DNA from: Adineta vaga
Taxonomy: Eukaryota > Rotifera
Length of the DNA stretch: 64,000 nucleotides
NCBI GenBank assembly: GCA_021613535.1
Contig: CP075493.1
Location: 4,464,001 to 4,528,000, forward strand
Direction of reading: 5' to 3'
The position numbers and the translations under genes are program-made. Of the stretch, positions 1-12,800 are shown one piece after another; positions within the stretch are counted from its first letter, which is position 1; every line of letters begins with the position of its first letter. The notes under the pieces were generated by a model. It searched no databases. It had not been told where the DNA came from and saw only the letters and a list, made by a program, of their open reading frames with translations.

Positions 1-486
1 ATTTTTTTGCTCTATCAATGATAACAATAACTTTTCTGCTCTTAGCATATATTCAACTTTTTCGAATTAAAAAAAACAAATAAATTGAAATTAAAATATA
101 GGTTATCTAGGAGATTTTCTAACGAATAAACCATGTGTATTATACATTGATTCTAAAATTACATTCTCCATATCAAATACATGATATAGATCAATGACAT
201 TTGTTTAGTGATGATTACTTTATTGCTAATGAACGATTTATGATCATTACATAGTATGATTTATATCTAGTGTAATATTTCCACATTAAGGTTAGAAAGA
301 GCAGCGAACGATAACGTTAACAAAAAAAGAAAAGTAAAAGGTAACACAACCACGTGGTGTAATTGATCTTGAAACTAAACTGACGAAAACAAGGACGTTT
401 AATAATGTATGATTTCTTTTCTTCATCCATCAAGTAAATGTGATGTATAGTTATGTTATTCTTTCATTTTTAATTTTAACATTACA
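1..486. other. Gene-less stretch upstream of F-box gene
   Basis: AT-rich sequence with no open frame of note in either strand and no recognisable RNA gene or repeat. It presumably holds the promoter of the F-box gene starting at 487, but I cannot point to a defined element. Confidence 0.5.
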
Positions 487-2265
487 ATGCTATTTGAACA
501 ATTAGCCAATGAACTTCTACTCGACTTGTTCGATTATTTGGATTTTATCAATCTATTTCGTGCTTTCTATGATCTCAATCATCGTTTCAATCAATTGATC
601 TTCTCTCAACTTCAAAAATATCATCTTGATTTTCGTTCAGTACCAAAATGTGATTTTGATCTTGTTTGTCAGGAATATCTATTATCGATTCAAAATCAAA
701 TCATTTCACTTCATCTTTCCAATGATGTCGACATACCAGAATTACCTCAAGTTTTTCTTACTCATGGTCATCATGTTAATCAATTTATTAATTTAAAATT
801 TCTTTCAATTCGTTGTCAATCTTTTGCCATATTAAAACAAATCTTAAATGAATGTCATCAGCTCTCCTATCTTACACGTTTATATATTCATACAAATAAT
901 TATGATTGTATAGAATATAATTATCGTCTTTTAATAAATCGAATTTGGAGTCTATCACAATTAACTTATTGTCATATAGATGTTATGTATTCTTCTTCAA
1001 CATGGTTTAATCCTATGACAATTATTTCGTCATCAATACTCTGTTTAATTACTACAGGTACTTCTTATACAATCAATAACCTTTGTAATCTATTCGAACA
1101 TACACCTAATCTAAAACGACTCGAAATAGGTAATATTATTGAATCTCATGATGTACCATTGCAAACGATCTTTCCATCATTAACTACATTACGTATGATG
1201 TTGGATATTTCTATAGAATCAACAAAATCTCTTTTTCAAATCGTACCTAATCTACGTTACTTGATGGTTCAAGTGAATAACATTGAATTCAATGGATTAG
1301 TATGGGAACAAATCTTCATCGATTATTTGACGAATATTAAACGTTTTCGATTACTAATGAATATTCAATTTTCACTTGATGACTCTAATGATGATATCGA
1401 TGAACAAATTGATGAACTATTCGATTCATTTCAAACTGACTATTGGATGAAAAAACAACGATGGTTTGTTCGTTATGATCGATATCAGATGAATTCTAAA
1501 GATACAATTGTTCTTTATACTTTACCTTATCCACTCGATACATTCTCTTTTATTGGTGGATGTCAATCAAAATCAACTAATCCAAATGATTTAAATCAAT
1601 CATCATCTTATGATCAAGTTCAAACACTTGAACATATACATAATAATCAATACAATATCTCATATAATCGTATTCTAATACCTATTCAATGTGCAAATAT
1701 TCATCATTTGAAACTAAAATTTCCACTTCATGAACATTTCTGGTCAATGATTCCAACATTGGATCGTCTGATTTCTCTTGATGTAACATTATATGAAGAT
1801 AGAGATTATTCTCAATTACAACTTCTACTTCAACGAACACCTCATCTTCATTTGTTAAAATTTTGTCATCGAAATAAATTCTCCTTGGCTTCATTCAATA
1901 TCTACAATGCATCTATTCGACGACTTGCCTTCTTTCAAAATTCTGGATTTCGTTTACATTATTTCGATAGCATCGAATGTGCATTGTTTACTAATTTACC
2001 ATTAGCATCTCAATGTGAAATTCTTACTATTGATGTTCAAAATCGTATAGATATTGTCAAATTAATTAACAATATGCCTAATCTACAAGCCATGAACGTT
2101 CATTGTCGAGATAGTATTAAATATCGATATGAAACTGCAGAAGTAAATGATGATTTAATTCAATGGTTACACAACCATTTATCCAAAAATTATTCATATT
2201 CTGTCATTCGAAAAGGATATACAAATATACCATTGATTAATATCTCGATTAATCGACGAAAATAA
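487..2265 (+). CDS. F-box protein with degenerate leucine-rich repeats
   Basis: Uninterrupted frame of 592 residues starting at an ATG. The first 45 residues form an F-box: a leucine-rich start (MLFEQLANELLLDLFDYLD), then a second helix ending in the RFNQLIFSQL region. The rest is a series of irregular leucine/isoleucine-rich repeats of the LxxLxL type with PNLxxL turns, for example near residues 200-260. F-box proteins recruit substrates to SCF (Skp1-Cullin) ubiquitin ligases, and this layout belongs to a family greatly expanded in bdelloids. The substrate cannot be predicted. The gene has no intron, unlike its relative at 5318-7053. AATAAA-type polyadenylation signals overlap the stop codon (about 2261-2270), so the transcript probably ends soon after. 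Confidence 0.8.
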   Translation: MLFEQLANELLLDLFDYLDFINLFRAFYDLNHRFNQLIFSQLQKYHLDFRSVPKCDFDLVCQEYLLSIQNQIISLHLSNDVDIPELPQVFLTHGHHVNQFINLKFLSIRCQSFAILKQILNECHQLSYLTRLYIHTNNYDCIEYNYRLLINRIWSLSQLTYCHIDVMYSSSTWFNPMTIISSSILCLITTGTSYTINNLCNLFEHTPNLKRLEIGNIIESHDVPLQTIFPSLTTLRMMLDISIESTKSLFQIVPNLRYLMVQVNNIEFNGLVWEQIFIDYLTNIKRFRLLMNIQFSLDDSNDDIDEQIDELFDSFQTDYWMKKQRWFVRYDRYQMNSKDTIVLYTLPYPLDTFSFIGGCQSKSTNPNDLNQSSSYDQVQTLEHIHNNQYNISYNRILIPIQCANIHHLKLKFPLHEHFWSMIPTLDRLISLDVTLYEDRDYSQLQLLLQRTPHLHLLKFCHRNKFSLASFNIYNASIRRLAFFQNSGFRLHYFDSIECALFTNLPLASQCEILTIDVQNRIDIVKLINNMPNLQAMNVHCRDSIKYRYETAEVNDDLIQWLHNHLSKNYSYSVIRKGYTNIPLINISINRRK

Positions 2266-2476
2266 ATAAACACATTTTCTATTTCATTAATTATTGTAAT
2301 TATATAAGTATTCAAACGAAAGAAAGGAAATCGAGATGCGTGACTATATCGTTTCATTTTTAAAGTATAATTAATTTCTATAGTGCCTTTTATAATCGAT
2401 CGAGAAAGTTGAATGAAGTAAATCATAATTTACATTTCTCTTAGAAGTATACAGACAAAACTTGAATCTTCGAGAG

Positions 2477-4376
2477 ATGAAGTTATTGAAATATTATTTT
2501 ATACAGATATTATTACTACGAAAATGTATTGGTATTTATGGTCAAATATTTCAATCTATCATGAGTTTTGAGGCAACGGCGACTGAGTTTTTACCGGCAA
2601 ATTCTATTGAACTTATAACAATGTACGATGATATATCATCATTTACTTCATGCTATATTCGATGTAGTATGAATCCATTATGTCGATTATTTGTTAGTGA
2701 TACTAGTTGGTCATACGTCTGTCGTCTCTATCAAGGTTCAATTGATACAGGTTCTCTTATCATCTCCATCTCCTCTACATCTCGAGTAGGTATTCTTCAT
2801 TATGATGCATCATGGTATGAAGCTTATAATCAGATATGTCATTCTAATAGTATCTCATCCAATCGATATTTAACATGTATTAATAATAGATTACAGTGTC
2901 CGATGAATACATACTGGAATGGATCGATGTGTTTGAATCAAGTCTATTATCTTGATTTATGCTCTACAAACGAAGATTGTCGTCAAGATATTGATCTTCA
3001 ATGTTCTTTATCATGTCAGAAATGTTTATGTTCTTCTACTACATTTTGGAATGGTTCATTTTGTGGTAAATATAACTATAACTATCTTTCATAATATTCT
3101 CTTCATTACCATTATAGTTCCATCAATATGCCCAACATTTCTACCAACTGATCTAAGTTTAATTGCATTTTGGTTGTTCAATGGTGATGTTACTGATTCA
3201 ATGAATAATTACAATGGCATATCGATGGGTAGTTCAATTTTTGTTAGTGGTTACCTTGGTCAAGCCAAAAAGTTTGCTATGAATACTTATGTGAAGATAC
3301 CTTATATTAATTTTGAGCAACAGGATTTTACTGTTGAACTATGGTTTTATCTTACTAACGCCATTACTACTAATATGACTCTATTTAGTGAATGTGCAAA
3401 TACTAGTCTTGTTGATCAATGTTTTTATTTTGGAATTACTTCCAATGAAACTGTATATATGAATGTTGGTGAAGATGATATTTACGGCACAACCACTGTT
3501 GATATTAAAATATGGCATCATATCGCTTTTATTTCTGATTATTATCGTCGTCAACAGTTTATATATCTGAATGGATTATTAGAAAAGATAAATGCATTTC
3601 AAGCAACTACTGCTCCTTTTCATTTAGGTTTGTCTGGAAATGCAGCGATTGGAAGTATAGCCATGTTGAATAGATATTTCATTGGTAATATTGATCATGT
3701 GTCCGTTACACTTCGAGCAAAAACTAGCAACGAAATTATGAATGATGCCACCTTTGTTGCCTATTATTCATTTGATTGTGGATCAACATTTGATTCAGGT
3801 CCTAATCTATTACATGGTAATGCTAGTGATTATACAATAGTTTCTGGTCGAATAAATGATGCTCTTCAATTAAATTCAGCAAATTCTTATTTTCAAGCAT
3901 ATGGATTCAAAGCTTTAACTTCTCTCATTCAACCTTATTCGTTTTCACTTTGGATAAAACCACAAAATTTAAGTGGAACTTTAATTCATCTATCGACTGA
4001 AGCAACTGGCACTGGTTCATGTTTATCTACACTGGGTTTTCTACCAAACGGTGCTCTCATTGCTATAGGACCAAACAGTTTATTTTCCGTTGGATATAAT
4101 GTGACCAAAAATACTTGGACACATGTCGTCCTTACCTTTAGTCCAGCAACTGGTATACGTCTCTATCTAAACAAAACCATGTATTCATCGTCCATAGTCA
4201 GTGTATCAGGTACACTAGGTAGTACTGCTTATCTAACACTCGGTAGTAGATTATCTGGACCATCAAGTTGTGCCTCACCATATCTTATTCAAAAAGCATT
4301 TCTAGGTACTATTGATGAAGTACGTGTTTATAGTCGACTTCTCGATGGGTCTGATGTTTGCATGTTATATTCTTAA
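2477..4376 (+). CDS. Secreted protein with PAN-like, Cys-rich and two LamG/concanavalin-like domains
   Basis: Two exons, 2477-3065 and 3118-4376, around a 52-base phase-1 intron (GTAAAT...ATTATAG). The spliced product is 615 residues. I chose the ATG at 2477 because it begins a signal peptide (MKLLKYYFIQILLLRKCIG); an in-frame TTG upstream is not a credible start. Next come a PAN/apple-like stretch (about 25-115, CYIRCSMNPLCR) and a cysteine-rich segment (about 150-200). Two LamG-like jelly-roll domains follow, at about 210-400 (AFWLFNGDVTDS, FTVELWFYL) and 410-612 (AYYSFDCGSTFDS, FSLWIKP, TIDEVRVYSRLL). There is no transmembrane segment or stalk, so it is probably extracellular, where LamG domains usually bind glycans or matrix proteins. 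The ligand is unknown. Confidence 0.75.
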
Positions 4377-4513
4377 GTGATCACAATTATTATTCCATTT
4401 AGTAATTGAAATAAATTCATATGTGAAAGTTTTTCTTTAAGATAATTGAGAATAATTGAAGTCACGCAAATTTATGAACATGAACGTATTTTATAGTTTT
4501 CATGAGTTATTTC

Positions 4514-4741
4514 TCAATTGTTTTGAATACAGTTCATAATTCCTTGTGGAATATAGCCAGGTTGACAGGCACATATATTATTGTGACAAATTGAATTGCC
4601 AACTAAACCACCACAATTTGTATCCGAATCACAATGATAACCAAGAGCACTATCATAAATGAAAGTAGTCATAGTAGTACTTGGATAAGTAGTTGGAACC
4701 GCAGTTGCTGTTGCAATTAAAAGTAAAAGTATAAACCGCAT
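4514..4741 (-). CDS. Small secreted six-cysteine (EGF/EB-like) protein
   Basis: 75 residues. I chose the ATG at 4741 because it opens directly into a signal peptide (MRFILLLLIATATAVP); the frame extends 14 codons further upstream but those look non-coding. After a short Thr/Ser-rich linker the mature part has six cysteines with spacing and flanking residues (CDSDTNCGG, CHNNICACQPGY) like EB or EGF-type modules of invertebrate secreted proteins. Function unknown: it could be a matrix or defence peptide, or the only conserved piece of a larger family. It ends convergently with the LamG gene about 140 bases away. Confidence 0.6.
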   Translation of the reverse strand: MRFILLLLIATATAVPTTYPSTTMTTFIYDSALGYHCDSDTNCGGLVGNSICHNNICACQPGYIPQGIMNCIQNN

Positions 4742-5317
4742 TTTAAAATCTAAAATTGTATAGTATAAAATCACTTCTTTCACTCCTTCTGTCTAAGATA
4801 TGAACAATAATATCCTTAAATATTCACTCTATTTAAACGAAAGTTATTCTTTCAATTTCTATCCTTAAATTGATTAAATATCATTTGATAACCTTTTTCT
4901 CTCATAAATATACAAAGACAACAGATGGAAGCTTAATTTATTTTCGTTTTAAGAATATGCAAATATGCAATAAAAAATGTATGCACGACTTGAATCATAA
5001 GGACAAAGATTAGAAAGATTTAAGATGACGTTTTTCATGTGAAAGTTCGACGTCATACACTCTTTCATACCGACATAAAATTGAACTAAATTAGAAATAA
5101 ATAATAAAATATTAATTACAGATAAGCAACAAATAGGTGTACATACTTTACGTTCGTTGGCATCATTATCAGTTGTTCTTTTGATCTAAACAATCATGCG
5201 CATAGATTTTATTTCTCGTTGAAAGATTTTGAGCTTTAGTCGGATATTTTTCTAACTTTCATAATGTATTATACATATATTTTGTAGTTGTTGGAAACGA
5301 CTGATTATAACTATTAA
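4742..5317. other. Gene-less stretch
   Basis: About 575 AT-rich bases between the promoter side of the small secreted gene and the 3' end of the second F-box gene. I see no coding frame or structured repeat. Confidence 0.5.
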
Positions 5318-7053
5318 TCAAGTAGTTATTGTATTTTCAATATTGCATACTTGTAAGTCATTCATATCTCTATGACAAAGCCATAAATGAATAGTAGAAA
5401 AAGATCCGAGATGGTATCGATAAGTATGTTGCTGATTTTGTTTCTTAAACCATTTATAAAAGTGTCGAAATGACATCTGTTGTGATTTATTATTTAACCA
5501 ACTTAATGAAATATATGAAAGTTGGGTTTTTAAATGATGCATTATCAAACGAATTCGACTAAAAGATTTGACAAATCCAACATGTAGCCGTTCTAAATTA
5601 GGAAATTGACGACATAAACGAGATGCACTATCGATAATATGAATATCAAGTATACGAATTTGTTGCAGAGAAACTGGTCGTTTCCAATGATAACCTGGTA
5701 ATGATTGAAAATTGAGATGATACACTTTTGGTAAAACATTAGAGAAGATTTTTCTAAGATCTTCGATAAAAACAATTTCCGATAATTTCAGATAATAAAC
5801 ATTCGATAAATCAGCAATCGAAAACAATTCAGTTAATGGAATTTGGCCAGAAAATGACAGTCTTGTTATATTAGTAAAACGATAGAATGGCAATGATCGA
5901 CATAAACATTGATTAATAGTCAGATCATTAATATTTTCATAGAAAAACGGATTATCACGTTCAATACTTGTATAAATAGGTGGTTCAAATGATGAATGAA
6001 AATTGTATTCAGCAGATTTTTCAACAAATCGAGGAACTGTATAAACATATAATCGTTGATCATCATAAACTATATACCATTGTTTTTGTTTAAGCCAAAA
6101 TACTGAACAAAATGTATTTATAAAAGCAATTGGATGAATAATTGCCTTTTGAATTTTGAATTTAAAATCAAATATAATCAAATGTTTAACAATTGGCATC
6201 CAATCATCACCATTGAATATTTCCGATACTATTGCTCGTAATTCGAAGTATCTTAATTGTGGCATTGTTGATAGTAATTCTTTGATATCATCCATCCACA
6301 TTTCAATATCTAAACAAATGAAATATGTAGAAAATTTGTGTCACCTAATCAACGTCTTCATTCACGAAGAAGTGAATATTGTCTTTCTCTATTCTTACGT
6401 GTATTAAGCACTAATCGTTTTAGATTGATTGGAATAGTATCAAGAGTTCGCCAGAATTCGTTTGTTCGGTATATCGTAATTTCTAATGTATGAAGAATTG
6501 GTATCATGTGAAGTATGCTTTCTAAATCATCGATACTACATTCTTGAATAATCAGATGTCGAAGATGAATTAATTGTTCAGGATAGGTTGTGAGATAACA
6601 TGCATTACTTATAACTAAGCGTTTTAATTGTTGAAAAATTGATTGTAAACCTGTTGTGATATCGCAATTAATTATTGACAGTGATGTTAAATGATTATCC
6701 GCAATTTCGTTTATAGATCCAATCAATTCACTTAATGATTTATCATTTATTTCAATCAAAGTTAATGAACGAAGTGAAGTAAAATATCTAATATTAAATT
6801 GAGAAATAAATAATTCAAATTGATCAGGAGTATCATCACAATTGGATAACGTTAATGAAACGATCTGCTTGGGTTGAATATATGAATGTACCAAATCAAA
6901 GTGTGTTCGAAGACAGGACTGAAAATTAACATGATATCGATTGTAATACAATACTATCGAATCAAAATAAGTATCAATATTCAGAAAGCCATTCAAAATA
7001 TCAATGGCGGAAAGATATGTAAAAATTTCATATATGATTTCTGTCGGTAACAT
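5318..7053 (-). CDS. F-box protein with degenerate leucine-rich repeats, one intron
   Basis: Two exons on the minus strand, 7053-6366 and 6309-5318, around a 56-base phase-1 intron (donor GTGAAT, acceptor TTTAG), giving 559 residues. Without the intron the frame stops at a TGA a few codons past the donor. The F-box is residues 1-45 (MLPTEIIYEIFTYLS). It is followed by repeated leucine/isoleucine motifs such as LKRLVI, LRHLII and LHTLEI, and the second exon resumes with MPQLRYFEL. The role is as for the F-box gene at 487: probable SCF substrate adaptor. The two are clearly related in layout but diverged in sequence, and only this one has an intron. Confidence 0.78.
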
Positions 7054-7351
7054 CGTACAAGTTAAAACATGTTCCGTTATACAATTGTATTAGAACATAT
7101 ATAAATATACGTTTGGTTTATTTTGTATAATTTCGAAATACTACAAACTATCGTCATGAGAATGTTTCAAGGTTTGTAAGGACAAAAATCGAGTATAATT
7201 ATACTATTGACGTCATGTGGTTATAGATGCTATACGACTCTGTCTATATGTATGTAATTACACAAGATACAATCTCGAAAATAAAAATAGTAAATACGAT
7301 AATAACTGTGATTAAAATAGATAAAATTTTATTTCTCATTTTTATCAATTT

Positions 7352-8962
7352 TTAACAAGGTGGATATTTTATTTTTAAATATTCCATTAAACTTCTTGTC
7401 TGCGTTATGTTTGTATCATATAAAGTGATGACATTTGTATTATTTAATTGTGTATAATCACGTATATAAGATGTTGTTGCTACGGAATAATTAAGTCCAC
7501 TTTTCGATATATCTGTTCCATTGAAAAGCCATGTTTTACCACCATCAGATGTTTCAATTCGTGTATATGCAAGAAACATTCCATTACCTTTCAATGATAT
7601 ACCATATGTAAGTACTTGAGCAAGTAATACTCCAGGAACAGATATTGCAACAACACCATTTCCAAACGGTAATGTACGTAAAATATCATATTGTGAAATG
7701 GTTTCACGAAGAACATCATCAATTCGTACAGTTCCACCGTTGATAATACCAATTACTGTCCCATTACTTGCTGTGAAACTTAACATACTTTCACAAATTA
7801 AAGCAGTTAATTCCGTTGTAAAACTTCGTACAGATTCCGATCTACCATCTAATTCAAGACCTGGCGGTAAACAAGATACAATTGCTAATGGTTCATAACC
7901 TAATGCTTGAAAACCTTGAATACCTAAATTAAACCAATGATTCGCAACGATTGCTGTTTGTTTTTCATCCGGTATATCGGAAGTAATCGATGCTAAATTA
8001 CTATAAACACGAAATTGTTTTGTATCTAAATTGAAAGCACAACGATGAATATAAACAGTGAATGCATTTGCATCAGCTTTATAGATCGGTGTATACTTTG
8101 TTCCTCGTAAATAATAATAATTTTCATGTTCATGTCCACCAAGAATTAAATCAATTTGAGGAATTTTTGAAGCAAGTGCAGTATCAATTTGTAAATCTAG
8201 ATGAGTTATTGCTACAAGTACATCGTATGTGTTATTCGAAAAAGATTTTAAAAATTCTTGAACATATGAAACTAAAGATGTTTGATTAATATATCGAATA
8301 TATGAACCCGTTCCATCAACAGTTAAACCAATGAAAAGTATTCGAACTGTACCAATCGTAATAATTTTATGTGAAATACTTGAACCAAATAATTCATTTG
8401 AATCTTTTCGAAAGACATTAGAACTAATCCATGTAAATGTTGATTCATTCATTCGTGTAAGTAAATCATTTTCAGTTAAATCAAATTCGTGATTTCCAAA
8501 TGTCATCAAATCAAGACCGAGTGTATTCATGGTTGCAATCATTTGTTTACCATTTAAATTTGTTCCATTTACCTTTGATAAACTCAATGCTGATGGAGAA
8601 AGAAGATCACCAGCAAGAATTGTATATGTATGTGGATTTTCTTCTTTTAATAATTGCCGAACGTAAGCAACACGTGCTAAACCACCTTTACGTCCTCGAT
8701 CAAGTGGTAATAATTCATAAACATCATTCATATGTAAAAATGTCCATTGTACATATCGGCCATCTTTAGGTAAACGAATTGGATAACCGATAATTCCATT
8801 TTCAACAGCATAAACATACGAAGATACTTTCGTATTACGCCATAAACTAGCATATACAATAGTTAAAATAGTAAGAGATAGAATTATACCAATTAAGATT
8901 GTAAGAATAAGTCCATACGGAAAAAAAGACTTTTTCAATCGATCAATGGTAATTGGTGCCAT
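7352..8962 (-). CDS. Membrane-anchored 5'-nucleotidase-like metallophosphoesterase
   Basis: Single-exon gene, 536 residues, ATG at 8962. A hydrophobic segment at about 15-40 after a short basic N-terminus predicts a signal-anchor (type II topology). The calcineurin-like metallophosphoesterase domain follows with its usual motifs: LHMNDVYEL (about 76), AGDLLSPS (about 117), FGNHEFD (about 155), TH before LDLQID and GGHEHE (about 275). The C-terminal 5'-nucleotidase domain has NGGTVRIDD (about 410) and LPFGN. The first motif has D-V-Y where bacterial UshA has D-x-H; this matches the invertebrate CG11883-like branch rather than suggesting loss of activity. The likely role is hydrolysis of extracellular nucleotides or related phosphoesters. 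A polyadenylation signal for this strand lies at about 7328-7333. Confidence 0.82.
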   Translation of the reverse strand: MAPITIDRLKKSFFPYGLILTILIGIILSLTILTIVYASLWRNTKVSSYVYAVENGIIGYPIRLPKDGRYVQWTFLHMNDVYELLPLDRGRKGGLARVAYVRQLLKEENPHTYTILAGDLLSPSALSLSKVNGTNLNGKQMIATMNTLGLDLMTFGNHEFDLTENDLLTRMNESTFTWISSNVFRKDSNELFGSSISHKIITIGTVRILFIGLTVDGTGSYIRYINQTSLVSYVQEFLKSFSNNTYDVLVAITHLDLQIDTALASKIPQIDLILGGHEHENYYYLRGTKYTPIYKADANAFTVYIHRCAFNLDTKQFRVYSNLASITSDIPDEKQTAIVANHWFNLGIQGFQALGYEPLAIVSCLPPGLELDGRSESVRSFTTELTALICESMLSFTASNGTVIGIINGGTVRIDDVLRETISQYDILRTLPFGNGVVAISVPGVLLAQVLTYGISLKGNGMFLAYTRIETSDGGKTWLFNGTDISKSGLNYSVATTSYIRDYTQLNNTNVITLYDTNITQTRSLMEYLKIKYPPC

Positions 8963-9877
8963 TAGTACAAAAAAAGTCTACATAAATAATTCTTTCTTTT
9001 CTTTTTTACATTTATTAGACGATAAATATCGAATTATACTAAAGATAAGAAGGCTATACTCTTTGATAAGAACAAATGAGAGGGAGAGAGAAAGAGGACA
9101 TTTATTTCGTTTTGTCCATCATCAATGTCATTTTGAAGAGTATAGATTATAAGCAACAAATAAAACGAATGGTTTATCTTTGTAAAATAACTAAATTATG
9201 TATTTATCTGTTATTTTTGAAAAACTTATCAACACTCATCATGTTTAGGTAGAAGAAAATTATCTCGTTTTCTCTTTTGTATTTTCGTTCTATTGCAAAA
9301 TGAAAACACGATGCAAATATCAAACATAATAACATAGTACCTAAAAGGAATATATAATATAGATTTAAAAACAGAGTATGAGAACATAAAGATTATGCAC
9401 TTTTGTCATTATATTATAACGAAAAGAATGACAATAAATTCTTTTTTCTTTCACTTAAACGCTTATCAATCTTTCCATTATTGATACAAATGTAGATTAA
9501 ACTCAAATTCTGTAATATCTCGAATTCCTGACGGAATGTTACTTTCCAACATACTGTGTGTATGCATGTGTTTTTTAAGACAACACTTTGTCGAAAGAAA
9601 GTATTCTAATGGAATAGAAACCAAATAATGCATCAATAACAATTCTTTTTTCGATTCTGTTCAAGAATCCACGTCTCTTTTTTTCATTCAAATTGCTGAA
9701 GTAATAACAAACAAAGAAACACTTTCACGCAACTCTTGTGAAAGCATCACAATCTACTTGTAACGACAATTTCGGCGAATTATTCTCTTTTTTTTTCACT
9801 GCTCTGAATTTTTCTCATAAATAAAAGTCTATAAATCTTCGAGCACAAACACTGGTAATACACATAAACGTAAATGA
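8963..9877. other. Gene-less stretch between divergent genes
   Basis: About 915 bases separating the 5' ends of the 5'-nucleotidase-like gene (minus) and the ART-LRR gene (plus), so both promoters should lie here. I see AT-rich sequence and a short GA-rich run near 9085-9100, but no defined element. Confidence 0.5.
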
Positions 9878-12800
9878 ATGGCACACAACAATCGCCTCAC
9901 TCGTTTTACAGATGCAGCAGAAGAGCCTACAAGAGCCTTAACACCAATCAAAGGTTACGAGACAAAAGATTTAGTGTCATTGGAAGAGGCGACTGCTGAA
10001 GTAGATCCACCTATTTCTGATGTCGACAGTATGGTTTGGTTAGCAAAACGTGACTCCCGTAATCCATTAGATGAACTGACTTCCGATGAGTCAGCTTCCA
10101 TTCGGCTTTACACATCGGAATGGCCGGAAACGGAGCAGAGCGTTTATACAATATTGAACAAAAAATTGCGTTCCTCGAGACGACATGAACTTCGACCATG
10201 GTTTTCGTACCTAAAATTATTCTTAACTGCATTGTATAAATTACCATCATTGAAAACAACAATTTGGCGAGGAGTTTCTGGTAATATTGATGAACTTTAT
10301 AAAGAAGATTTTATTTGGTGGGGTTTCAGTTCATGCACTGCAACAATGAAAGTTGCAGAGAAATTTGTTGGTCGTACAGGTGTCCGTACATTATTTATGA
10401 TCGATTGTATCAATGGGAAATCTATTGAGTCACATTCACAATACAAAGATGAAAAAGAAATTTTATTAATGCCAGGTACATTCTTACGAGTTATTGATAA
10501 ATGCAATCCGGCCGATGATTTACACATTATCCGATTGCAAGAGGAGACACCGCCTTATCAACTGATCGCTCCACCATTTACTTCAGCATCAGCATCAGCA
10601 TTGAGTGTTAATACGTCGTCTTTTCAAAAACTGACAATATCCACAAGTGGTGCATCTACAACATCAGTTGGTAAGTTATTTTCTTTCAATAATGAGCAGG
10701 TCAGATATAACTATTCAGTGACTTGGTAAATGAGGTTAGCTATTTTTGTCTCTTATAAATAGAAAATAATAGTATAAGTAGACATAGAGCTTACATAAAT
10801 TATAGAAAACGAAGAAATAATTTCTTGAAATATTATATAAAAAATGAATAAATTTCACAGTATATCACCAGATAAAGTTACTGATTGTCTATATGTTACG
10901 AAAAAAATATGTAGAAGGCGTGTATTTCCCCTGAATCCTTCAAACTCGTTGTGTTTTGGCAACATTGTCATTATACTAGGTGATGATTAAGGATCAGAAG
11001 CTTTTCTACTTATTTGGACAAAAATAAAATGCAGGAAAGACTCGCTTCCAGCCATAAATTGCATATAATCTTTTTAGCTGTTCTTTTTATTCATTTAGAG
11101 ACAAAAAAAACAACGTTTTTATCGAAACCTCCAACATACAAAAATCCAAGACTTGAACAAAAGATCAACGAGAACAAAGACGAGTCTACTATTTTTTTAC
11201 ATTCTTCTAACTGGACGGATGACGATATGGAAATCGTTGCATATTATTTACTACGAGACAATAAGGTCAGTAATATGTTTTTCGTTTTCATCCTTATCAC
11301 TTAGCTGTCGAAAAATGAGAGATATTCCCAGAAAAAGTAATTTTTAGAAGCTACAAAGCGAAGCTACGCTCTGCATGTCAAAAGAATAAATTTAGCAAAC
11401 ATACGTTCGTATGGCTGTTATGACATTTCACAAAGCCCTAAAAGACCTTGTTTGATGAGACAATCTATTTAGAAGCAGAATGATCGCAGATGCAGTATAT
11501 TAATAGTGCGATTAAAACCCTGAATGATTTGATTAATATACAAGGTATGTAAGGAAAGCAGGAATAAATCGCAGTCTATCCCTTTTACCACTTTATATGA
11601 TTCAATGCAGGATACATAGCACTATACTAAAGTACGAGTGTGTATCTGCCTTTTTGTTTCCATGTCAAAGGATACTTCATTGAATTAACTATAGTCGTGC
11701 AAAGATTTGGATGCTTGTGAAAGATCCTAAACAATTTGACATGTTAAAAACTGGAGCAAAATCATAGATTCCTTGCTATAGTATTTTCATAATAAGGTCA
11801 TGATATTCACTAAATATTTTTCTTGTGTATCAAACAAAAGTCAGTTTGCAGTCAGATCATCCAATATTTTGATGGACCTCACAGTTCTTTTTCCTTACCA
11901 TCAGAGCATCTTGGTGATTGGTACGATGCTAAGCTACCTTTCTTTTCCTGGGACATAGCTTTCTAAGATATATTCAGTTGGTATTAGAACATAGGTACTT
12001 GACAACCAAAATCTAACAATTTCAATAATAGCTATATCCATGCAACAGTAGTACAAAGTAAAAGGAACATCGCTAACATTTTCATAGACGAATATGTTTT
12101 TAGAAAATGAGAACTAAATTAGAATGCTACTGTACAATAATCGAGAGAAAATGAATGTGTGAGAGTAGTAGATGCATGGTAACAAAAAATACAATAAAAC
12201 AATAACAATTGTAGCACTTCATAACTTCTATGTATAAGAAAGTTTAATGCGTAAGTGTAAAGCAATATTTTTTCTCATCGGGAAAATGCATGGCACAAGA
12301 GTTGCACTACTACCCGCAAGCAACTACTTGGATTTCATTATGGCCTTGGAACTGAAAATAAGAGAAAAATTTTTCACTCAAAGGCTAAAATTGATACTGT
12401 AATTAAAATATTCAAACTGATCAATAAAACCGATTCAGCTCATACTGTTTTGACCAAAAAATTGTTTTTCAAGAAAGCATTCGTTTCTGAGTAATCTCTC
12501 AATTAGTGACGCTTTTATTAAAACAACTATTTCAAACCACTGAACGAAATCTATCTCTTAAAAAGCACCTTGAGTATCTATTTTTTCTTGTAGCAAATCT
12601 AACGCTAAATTCTAATCGATCTATTTGACGTTATACAAGATAGAAACTTAGTATTTCTTTCCGAATTTTAATTACGAAGAAACCAGATGATACTTTTCTT
12701 TTTCAATCGAATTATTGCGATAACAACTAATTTTCCTGACTTCTGGAACGTTTAAGTGCACGAAGATGATATTCATTTTAGGTACTGATATTAACAAATA

